DNA from: Firmicutes bacterium UBA6226
GTDB taxonomy: Bacteria; Bacillota_A; Clostridia; Peptostreptococcales; Acidaminobacteraceae
Reading direction: 5' to 3'
Length of the DNA: 11,462 nt
Assembly: GCA_002441045.1 (NCBI GenBank)
Contig: DJWQ01000144.1
Coordinates: 1-11,462, forward strand
Shown here: positions 6,463 to 11,462 of the stretch, one piece after another
Numbering within the stretch: the first letter of the stretch is position 1
Layout of the letters: every line of letters starts with the position of its first letter
Translations under genes and position numbers: made by a program
Notes under the pieces: model-generated
What the model saw: only the letters and a program-made list of their open reading frames with translations
The model's database searches: none
Told to the model about the DNA's origin: nothing

Positions 6463-8466
6463 CTAAATAATAAACTTAGAAATCTCTCGATCGAGCTCAC
6501 CTGCAATTTGGCTTAACTCTTGTGCTGCCTTTGCAACCTCTTCAACTGCATAGGTTTGTTGCTCCATAGAAGCGGTAACTTCTTCTGAAGCCGCTGCGGT
6601 TTCTTCTGAAACAGCTGAGATATTTTCTATACTGCTAACGATTCTTTCTTTGTCAGTGTTCACTTCTTTTACAGCACCTCCGATGGATTCGATGTTGCTA
6701 GAAATCGTTTGATAAGCTGTTTTAATCGTAGCAAATGCACCGATTACTTTTTGTACAGCTTCATTTTGCTTATCTGAGATTGCCTTTAACATCGACATAC
6801 TGTCTACAGATTTTGTACTGTCTTGTTGGATATCTCCGACGATTTTTCGAACATTTTCAGTTGCTTTAGCAGATTGCTCCGCTAACTTACGAATCTCTTC
6901 AGCAACGACTGCAAATCCTCTACCATGCTCTCCTGCACGAGCAGCTTCTATGGAAGCATTGAGTGCTAAAAGGTTGGTTTGAACTGAGATATCAGAGATA
7001 CTATCTAAAATAGAGCCGATTTCTTGTGTTCTAAGGTTTAGTTCGTTGATAATCATCTCTATTTCATAGTTTGCCTTTTGAGATTCATCATTGCGCTTGC
7101 CAAGTTCTTGTACGGATTCAATCCCTTCATTATATGCCACACCAGTGGTTTCAGCAGAGTTCACCATATATTGAGTGTACTGATTCAGGTGACCAAACTT
7201 ATCAGAAAGCGCTTGAGCGATCACTGAGCTTTGCTCTGCATCTGACGCCTGATCTTGTGCACCTTTTGCTATGTCCTCCACGGTTTTAGCCACCTCTGTA
7301 GCAGAGGCACTTACCTCTTCACTTGTCGCTGCAAGATTTTGAGAGGAATTGGTCAAATGATTTGAAACGTTTTGAATGTTACCAACTAATTTTGCTAAAT
7401 CCTCTAAAGTTTCATCAAAATACTGACTGAGCAAACCCGTTTCATCTTTAGAGTTGATATTAGAATGCTCACTTAAATCACCGGTTCTCGCTTTTTGCAT
7501 AGAGGCAACCAGTTTGCGAATGCGCTCATTAAATGCTCGCGTTAATACAAAAATAATCGCTACTGCCACTGCTATCGCAATTAAAGATTCGACCGCATTT
7601 ACTACTATAATCGATAAGATACTTTTGTTGATCTCATCATAGTAGAAAGTTGAAACAATTGCCCAGTTAACCGTAGTCATTCTGGTTATAGAGGCATATT
7701 TTTTCTTAGTTAAACCATTCTCATCATATTTATATTCAACTGAATTTTTATTAGTATCTGCAAGTGTATCAATAATTTCCTTTGTCGTTAACTCAGTGCC
7801 TATTTTTTCTGGATTTACATGTGCCATGATAATATTGTTACCATCCACGATAATCGGATAGCCTTTTTCACCGATTTTAATAGATTCCGTCTGTCTATTG
7901 AGTGTCTCAAGTGAAATATCAGCTGCCAAAACGCCGACAAATTTTCCAGCGGTGTCATATACAGGCTCACAAGCCGTTACGACCATTTTGCCTACAGTAT
8001 CATCAAAATAAGGATCGGTCCATAGGAACTCACCCTTTTCTTTTGCGGCGATGTACCAATCTCTCGTTCTTGGATCATAGTCACCTAAATCATCTTCCGG
8101 CTTCATAACCATTCGTTTGTCTTCTGTTCCCAAATAAATAAATAGTATGTCAGGGTTTGCTTTTACCACAGTATCTAGAATCCCCAAAAGCTTGGGTTCA
8201 GCGGTTACGTCTGACATTATTTTTTTTGAAAATTCTTGTTGAGATATGGAACGAATCAACGTTTCATAACCCTTTAAATAGTTTTCAACTGACGTACTAA
8301 TCTGCTGTCCCAAGTAATCGACCGAACTCTTCTTATCCTTTGTAAAAACTGACCCAACGACAATTGTAGTCCCCACACCTACAGCTATCTGAGTTAACAC
8401 GATAATAACTACGAAGATGAGGATAAATGTCTTCCTTATACTTCTTTTTACTCTGATTTTCTCCAT
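6463..8466 (-). CDS. Methyl-accepting chemotaxis protein with dCache sensor, probably for amino acids
   Basis: This 667-residue transmembrane chemoreceptor sends ligand signals to CheA/CheW. In order: span 1 at about 13-38; extracytoplasmic double Cache domain (40-283); span 2 (about 286-308); HAMP (310-363); long coiled-coil signalling domain (about 380-661). The conserved tip [20 protein letters not shown] (498-517) is intact. Methylation-type pairs lie at [10 protein letters not shown] (379-388) and [12 protein letters not shown] (618-629). About 150 residues from the tip to the end fit the long 44-heptad class typical of Bacillota (estimate). There is no C-terminal CheR-binding pentapeptide; the end reads ISKFII. 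In the Cache domain Y130, R135, W137, Y138, Y153, D155 and D183 match the amino-acid-binding pattern known from PctA-type receptors. GGGAGGT at 8471-8477 sets the start. No other chemotaxis gene is nearby. Confidence 0.95.
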   Translation of the reverse strand: MEKIRVKRSIRKTFILIFVVIIVLTQIAVGVGTTIVVGSVFTKDKKSSVDYLGQQISTSVENYLKGYETLIRSISQQEFSKKIMSDVTAEPKLLGILDTVVKANPDILFIYLGTEDKRMVMKPEDDLGDYDPRTRDWYIAAKEKGEFLWTDPYFDDTVGKMVVTACEPVYDTAGKFVGVLAADISLETLNRQTESIKIGEKGYPIIVDGNNIIMAHVNPEKIGTELTTKEIIDTLADTNKNSVEYKYDENGLTKKKYASITRMTTVNWAIVSTFYYDEINKSILSIIVVNAVESLIAIAVAVAIIFVLTRAFNERIRKLVASMQKARTGDLSEHSNINSKDETGLLSQYFDETLEDLAKLVGNIQNVSNHLTNSSQNLAATSEEVSASATEVAKTVEDIAKGAQDQASDAEQSSVIAQALSDKFGHLNQYTQYMVNSAETTGVAYNEGIESVQELGKRNDESQKANYEIEMIINELNLRTQEIGSILDSISDISVQTNLLALNASIEAARAGEHGRGFAVVAEEIRKLAEQSAKATENVRKIVGDIQQDSTKSVDSMSMLKAISDKQNEAVQKVIGAFATIKTAYQTISSNIESIGGAVKEVNTDKERIVSSIENISAVSEETAAASEEVTASMEQQTYAVEEVAKAAQELSQIAGELDREISKFII

Positions 8467-8509
8467 AATAACCTCCCAAATGCACTAATAAACTATTCCC
8501 CAAACAACG

Positions 8510-8538
8510 TTTATAGGCATAATATTATATTATCACAA
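8510..8538 (-). promoter_or_regulatory. Probable sigma-A promoter of the chemoreceptor gene
   Basis: On the minus strand TTGTGA (8538-8533) and TATAAA (8515-8510) are separated by exactly 17 bases, upstream of the start at 8466. No clear motility-sigma (TAAA then GCCGATAT) pattern was found in this 120-base gap, so housekeeping transcription is more likely. No convincing terminator for the upstream glycosyltransferase gene is visible in the gap. Confidence 0.5.
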
Positions 8539-8586
8539 CTAACGATAATAAGTATACTTGCTTTAATGAAAGATGATGCTATAGAA

Positions 8587-9486
8587 CTAATAGTACCAAG
8601 TGGATTTAAGTGTCTGATAGCCCTCTTTAAAATAAGTAACTAAATCTTGTGGGGGTTGATTTTGGTCAAAGTAATCGTCATACCTCAAACTAACCAATTC
8701 AGATAATACTGGCTTTGCCGTATCTTCTAAGTACAAATGAAGTGGGTAATTCAGTCCTTTTGGTAACATCGTAACTTTTCCATTGTAAAGTTTCTCAATC
8801 ATCAAAGTCAGTACAACTTGATGGATGAAGATTCTGTGAAGCAGTGAGTCGCCGATCATCGTTATAATCTCTGGAAGGCGAAGCAAGTTTTCCAGTGCCA
8901 TAAAAGTCTCTTGGAAGAGCGCTTTCGGTGTATTAACCCATATCATCCCAGCATTGTAGTAGGGATAAATCGCTTCTTTTGATATGACGGTCTTTGTAGA
9001 TAACTGTGAATTAAGGGACTCTAGAGTCATATCAAGGTGTTTTGAAAGCACACACCAAAACTCTGAGCGTTCCTGTCCGTATCGATCACCAATATTACGT
9101 TTGTCCACTGGGTTTATGGCAATTTCAGGTAAATTCTCTTTTATACTTTTGTGAAGTGGGTTGATAAAGCAGCTGTCCACATCCATCCAAAGATATGCTG
9201 CATCGCAACTCTTTTCGAAAATAGCTGCAGCTTCAATTTTATCTATGAAAGGGACTTTACAGTTCTGTAGAATGCTATCATAAACAATCACATCAACCTT
9301 ATTTTCCTGAAAAAAAGCTTTTCTCTCATCTGATATAAATGCAGCAACCTCATTTGTAACCAAAAGAGTGGGTTGATAGTCCCTTAGTAACTCTGACTGC
9401 GATTTGTTTGTTGCAAATGTTTTAATTAAGAATTCTGCCTGTGGCAATTGCTGAATATGCCCCATAAAAAAGCCCAAACGATTCAT
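8587..9486 (-). CDS. GT-A-like glycosyltransferase-type protein
   Basis: This 299-residue soluble protein shows marks of a GT-A fold nucleotide-sugar transferase. YLWMDVDSCFINPL (98-111) contains the metal-binding DxD (102-104) with the hydrophobic lead-in and following Pro. YYNAGMIWVN (176-185) resembles the NAG(V/M)..(I/V)N strand seen in GT8- and GT32-like enzymes, and IHQVVLTL (221-228) fits the later D/H-Q helix. The LPKGLNYPL segment (241-249) is consistent with the C-terminal acceptor region. There is no signal peptide or membrane span, so it acts in the cytoplasm or at the membrane face. I start it at the ATG at 9486 because AAAGGGGGC lies just upstream (9492-9500); an in-frame TTG at 9507 has no ribosome site. 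A hairpin directly precedes that site. Sugar and acceptor are unknown, and it does not sit in a polysaccharide cluster. Confidence 0.7.
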   Translation of the reverse strand: MNRLGFFMGHIQQLPQAEFLIKTFATNKSQSELLRDYQPTLLVTNEVAAFISDERKAFFQENKVDVIVYDSILQNCKVPFIDKIEAAAIFEKSCDAAYLWMDVDSCFINPLHKSIKENLPEIAINPVDKRNIGDRYGQERSEFWCVLSKHLDMTLESLNSQLSTKTVISKEAIYPYYNAGMIWVNTPKALFQETFMALENLLRLPEIITMIGDSLLHRIFIHQVVLTLMIEKLYNGKVTMLPKGLNYPLHLYLEDTAKPVLSELVSLRYDDYFDQNQPPQDLVTYFKEGYQTLKSTWYY

Positions 9487-9490
9487 AAAC

Positions 9491-9500
9491 GCCCCCTTTA
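9491..9500 (-). promoter_or_regulatory. Ribosome site fixing the glycosyltransferase start
   Basis: On the minus strand TAAAGGGGGC ends four bases before the ATG at 9486. The following GGCGTTTATGAAT matches the nitroreductase start region exactly, which supports this start over the TTG at 9507. Confidence 0.6.
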
Positions 9501-9508
9501 AACGCAAA

Positions 9509-9541
9509 ACACACCTCTACATGTATGTATGTGAGATGTGT
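9509..9541 (-). terminator. Hairpin after DUF2177 gene, directly before the glycosyltransferase ribosome site
   Basis: On the minus strand ACACATCTC (9541-9533) pairs over nine bases, one a G-U pair, with GAGGTGTGT (9517-9509). Inner ACAT/ATGT pairs extend the stem, and TTTTGCGTTT follows. It starts 8 bases after the DUF2177 stop, a normal terminator place, yet only 8 bases separate it from the next gene's ribosome site. Confidence 0.55.
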
Positions 9542-9549
9542 GCTTATTT

Positions 9550-9942
9550 TTATCTTAGTTTGTCGATAATCAGATAACTGATACTAGCAGTTAATGTCGA
9601 TAAGGTGGTTCCCCAGACGAGGTCGATGACGGTAATGATTACTGGCCAAGATTTTATCGTCGCTAAATTGGTTAAATCATAGGTTGCATAGCTGATCAAA
9701 CCAAATAGAGCACCCGAAAGCATGACATTTCCCAATGACGTTGCTGGTGTAATGGCAAAATACAAAATACCGATGATAAAAAGTACGTAAAATAAGATCG
9801 CTGCTGTCCAATTCACCTTCTCAGCCATGATATAGCCAAGATGCTTCGCGTAGAGATTCTTAGCAATTAGCCCTAGCCATATTAGATCAATTGCGAAAAA
9901 AACAACAAAAGTAATCACAAAATTTCTCAAATGAATTAACAT
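9550..9942 (-). CDS. DUF2177 family membrane protein
   Basis: This 130-residue integral membrane protein has about four spans, near residues 8-28, 44-64, 72-92 and 98-124. Features of the DUF2177 family are visible: DLIWLGLIAKNLY (19-31) in span 1, the NW..AILFY segment starting span 2, YATYDLTNLATIKSW (85-99) between spans 3 and 4, and the DLVWGT segment in span 4. The family is widespread in bacteria, with no firmly established function known to me. AGGAGG at 9947-9952 gives a clear start. It lies 57 bases after the Gate-protein stop on the same strand, without an obvious terminator between, so it may share that transcript or use its own promoter. A hairpin follows its stop. Confidence 0.88.
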   Translation of the reverse strand: MLIHLRNFVITFVVFFAIDLIWLGLIAKNLYAKHLGYIMAEKVNWTAAILFYVLFIIGILYFAITPATSLGNVMLSGALFGLISYATYDLTNLATIKSWPVIITVIDLVWGTTLSTLTASISYLIIDKLR

Positions 9943-9999
9943 AATGCCTCCTAATAAATATTCCTATAACATAAGAATACCCTTTAGTTGGCAGTTTAA

Positions 10000-11010
10000 T
10001 TAAAAAATAATTAGATGTAATATACCACGAATGATAATCCCGACTACGGCAGCCAATATTGCGGGCTTTGCCACCTTCGCTACTCTTGGCCCTGTTGCCA
10101 CAAGTACAGCTAGTCCTACAGGATCAAGTGGATTTAAGGTGAAGCCTGCTACACGATTGAGCTCTTCAGCAGTCATAAGGCCTTGTTTCATAAGATCTAA
10201 GATAATCGCCATCATGGCAGTGCCACCTGCAATGAACTTCGTCACTATAGGGAGTACCGCAACACTAGGTATACCAATAGCAGTGAGTACAGGTGATAAA
10301 ACAGTCTCTAAAATGCCAATAACGCCAACTGTTTTTAAAACGTTGACTAAGAATACAGCAATGATCAATGGTGGGATGGATTTTAGAACAATGGCAAGTC
10401 CCGATTCGCCACCTTCAAATAAAAGTGCGATGATGCTCTTCTTTTTATGCGTTGCTTCTATTGCATTGAGTTTTTTTTCAGAGTCATCTGAGACCGTTCG
10501 AATTGATCTTATGTCGTCAGACTTATATTCATTGGGTCCATCTTCATTAGTTTTACTTTGTTTTGCTTCTTTCCTCTTAGAAAATTTAAAGGCGATGATA
10601 CTGGCAATTAAGCCGCCTATTAATGACGTTGCAATACCAACAGGAAGATTTAAACCAACCGATGTCAGAGGAAACACAGCATTTGCTTGTGCCATAACTA
10701 AAATTGCAGCTAAGGTCGCTGCCAAGGAAGCATCACTTATGGTCTCATCCTGATCGATGATTTTAAGCGTCGCTACAGGAGCTGCAAAACTGATAAAAAG
10801 AATTTGAAGGATTGCAAAAACACCTAATCCTGGTAGACCAAAAAGGAGCATCAATGGTGCTACCCCTTTTGCAATCCAGCTCAATATATTTTTTTTGTCT
10901 AATACGTTCATAATCGCCATCATAATGACCATAATTGGCAAAATAGTGTAAAGAGAAAGATTTACACCCACTTTACCTGATTCTAGCATCATTTGAATCA
11001 CTTTTTCCAT
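10000..11010 (-). CDS. Nucleoside-recognition (Gate) domain membrane protein, two Gate halves
   Basis: This 336-residue protein resembles a fusion of two SpmA/SpmB- or YjiH/YjiG-like nucleoside-recognition Gate domains. The first half (about 15-140) has several spans, including LSLYTILPIMVIMMAIMNVL and a segment with SFAAPVATLKIID. A charged, probably cytoplasmic linker rich in Lys, Asp, Glu and Ser lies at about 143-195. The second half (about 200-336) carries GLAIVLKSIPPLIIAVFLVN, the LSPVLTAIGIP turn and KFIAGGTAMMA, which fit the Gate pattern, then NPLDPVGLAVL. I start it at the ATG at 11010, seven bases after GAAAGG (11018-11023); an in-frame TTG at 11016 is too close to that site. The family name reflects similarity to nucleoside transporters, and substrate transport has not been shown for most members. 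A dyad with an embedded TATAAT lies upstream. Confidence 0.85.
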   Translation of the reverse strand: MEKVIQMMLESGKVGVNLSLYTILPIMVIMMAIMNVLDKKNILSWIAKGVAPLMLLFGLPGLGVFAILQILFISFAAPVATLKIIDQDETISDASLAATLAAILVMAQANAVFPLTSVGLNLPVGIATSLIGGLIASIIAFKFSKRKEAKQSKTNEDGPNEYKSDDIRSIRTVSDDSEKKLNAIEATHKKKSIIALLFEGGESGLAIVLKSIPPLIIAVFLVNVLKTVGVIGILETVLSPVLTAIGIPSVAVLPIVTKFIAGGTAMMAIILDLMKQGLMTAEELNRVAGFTLNPLDPVGLAVLVATGPRVAKVAKPAILAAVVGIIIRGILHLIIF

Positions 11011-11017
11011 AATCAAA

Positions 11018-11023
11018 CCTTTC
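11018..11023 (-). promoter_or_regulatory. Ribosome site fixing the Gate-protein start
   Basis: On the minus strand GAAAGG sits seven bases before the ATG at 11010. For the TTG at 11016 the gap would be a single base, so the ATG is preferred. Confidence 0.55.
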
Positions 11024-11047
11024 TATAATAGAGCAAAATTTCAAAAT

Positions 11048-11069
11048 ATTAGTTTGATTATAAACTAAT
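11048..11069 (-). promoter_or_regulatory. Perfect dyad around a -10 box upstream of the Gate-protein gene
   Basis: ATTAGTTT (11048-11055) and AAACTAAT (11062-11069) are perfect inverted repeats around six bases. On the minus strand TATAAT (11062-11057) fills the centre. The -35 position is weak (TAGCAT at 17 bases). There is no U-run, so it looks more like an operator over a promoter than a terminator. The start codon is about 38 bases downstream. Confidence 0.45.
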
Positions 11070-11089
11070 TTTATGCAAGATGCTAGATG

Positions 11090-11119
11090 AAAAAAGCCCA
11101 CTTAATAGTGGACTTTTTT
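11090..11119 (-). terminator. Terminator after the Hsp20 gene
   Basis: AAAAAAG (11090-11096) pairs with CTTTTTT (11113-11119), and CCACT (11098-11102) pairs with AGTGG (11107-11111) around TAAT, with one C/A mismatch between the two stems. Read on the minus strand the hairpin ends in a U-run, about 50 bases after the hsp20 stop. It also has T on the plus strand, but no plus-strand gene needs it here. Confidence 0.8.
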
Positions 11120-11133
11120 TGACTGTCGAATAT

Positions 11134-11153
11134 GATTGAACTTGATTGAACTT
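11134..11153. repeat. Tandem duplication of 10 bases
   Basis: GATTGAACTT occurs twice in a row, between the Hsp20 stop and its terminator. No function is apparent; it may be a slippage product. Confidence 0.6.
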
Positions 11154-11171
11154 TATAAATTTGTATGGCTA

Positions 11172-11462
11172 CTATTCAATCATGATCATTTTAGACGTTT
11201 CAGGTTTGGTACGCTTTGGAATTTCGATTTTTAATACACCATCTTCAAGTTTAGCCTTAATGCCTTCTGCATCTGCATCTTTTAAGAAGATATTACGCGA
11301 CATCGAACTGACACGTCTTTCTCTGTGGATGTAGTTTTTATTGGTTTCTTCTTTATTTTCTTCTTTATTAACCGAGATGTTTAGTTTTCCGTCATCTAAA
11401 GATAAACTTATTTCTTCTTTTTGAACACCTGGTATTTCAGCTTCCACTAGATATGCCTGCTC
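11172..11462 (-). CDS. Hsp20/alpha-crystallin family small heat-shock protein (N-terminus cut off)
   Basis: The last 96 residues of a small heat-shock chaperone are visible; about 50 N-terminal residues expected for the family lie beyond the window. The frame stays open to the last base, and the codon at 11447 is an internal GTG (Val), not a start. The alpha-crystallin domain begins with EQAYLVEAEIPGVQKEEI, includes a lysine/glutamate-rich loop and YIHRERRVSSMSRNIFL, and ends with the family signature AKLEDGVLKIEIPK. The C-terminal tail carries an I-x-I motif (IMI in SKMIMIE), which in this family docks into neighbouring subunits during oligomer assembly. Members hold unfolding proteins without ATP. 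A terminator follows at 11090-11119. Regulatory sites such as CIRCE would lie outside the window. Confidence 0.93.
   Translation of the reverse strand, partial: EQAYLVEAEIPGVQKEEISLSLDDGKLNISVNKEENKEETNKNYIHRERRVSSMSRNIFLKDADAEGIKAKLEDGVLKIEIPKRTKPETSKMIMIE

Noticed and set aside
8518..8533. AT-rich near-palindrome (ATAATATTATATTAT type) upstream of the chemoreceptor
   Set aside because: It is simple AT alternation within the promoter spacer, and no independent evidence marks it as an operator.
8467..8586. Motility-sigma (sigma-D type) promoter before the chemoreceptor
   Set aside because: No TAAA plus GCCGATAT pair at about 15 bases was found; a sigma-A type pair with 17-base spacing fits better.
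9505..9507. TTG start for the glycosyltransferase gene
   Set aside because: It has no ribosome site and lies beside the terminator-like hairpin; the ATG at 9486 has AAAGGGGGC at proper spacing.
10031..10753. A 240-codon open frame on the plus strand, antisense to the Gate-protein gene
   Set aside because: Its composition (rich in Ala, Thr, Ser, Pro) is what the reverse strand of a hydrophobic membrane protein gives, there is no convincing ribosome site, and the minus-strand protein has clear family features.
11014..11016. TTG start for the Gate-protein gene
   Set aside because: The GAAAGG site is only one base away; the ATG at 11010 has a seven-base spacing.
11445..11447. GTG at 11447 as start of the Hsp20 gene
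   Set aside because: The frame continues upstream with EQAYL, conserved in the alpha-crystallin domain, so this is an internal valine.
1..11462. Defence island, prophage, insertion sequence or CRISPR content
   Set aside because: No nuclease, transposase, integrase, phage gene, target-site repeats or spaced repeats were seen.

Overview
The window looks like a chromosomal segment of a motile, low-GC Gram-positive bacterium (Bacillota, probably a Clostridia-type anaerobe). This rests on AT-rich base use, strong AGGAGG-type ribosome sites, compact U-tailed terminators, a Bacillota-style dCache chemoreceptor, a DUF2177 membrane protein and a nucleoside-recognition Gate protein. Genus cannot be fixed from the sequence. 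No rRNA, tRNA, CRISPR array, transposase, integrase or phage gene was seen, and no gene-free stretch exceeds about 180 bases.

Layout. (1) 1-1675 (+): the end of an ABC-2 export operon, an ATPase whose N-terminus is cut by the window edge plus its permease, overlapping by ATGA. A large two-way hairpin follows at 1715-1772. (2) 1779-4374 (-): a MATE efflux transporter, preceded on the same strand by a two-gene unit of a nitroreductase and a pterin-4a-carbinolamine dehydratase. (3) 4551-6421 (+): a TetR-family regulator, then an unrecognised multi-pass membrane protein and a GNAT acetyltransferase joined by an ATGA overlap. (4) 6463-11462 (-): a chemoreceptor, a GT-A-like glycosyltransferase, a DUF2177 membrane protein, a two-Gate-domain membrane protein and the C-terminal part of an Hsp20 chaperone.

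How the genes may work together. The best candidate for a local regulatory system is the TetR block. A 17-bp sequence of the form TGACCGnnCGAACAGTT occurs once between the divergent nitroreductase and tetR genes and again at the promoter of the membrane-protein/GNAT pair. One TetR-type repressor may therefore control its own gene, the flavin/pterin pair and the membrane/acetyltransferase pair, a small possible stress or detoxification regulon. The chemoreceptor carries the residue pattern known from amino-acid-binding dCache sensors, which suggests amino-acid taxis. Several minus-strand genes (MATE, glycosyltransferase) have terminator-like hairpins directly before their ribosome sites, raising the possibility of transcription attenuation.

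Most of the window is ordinary housekeeping and accessory content. No clearly new multi-gene machine was found. The TetR two-site arrangement and the unrecognised membrane protein are the leads most worth following.
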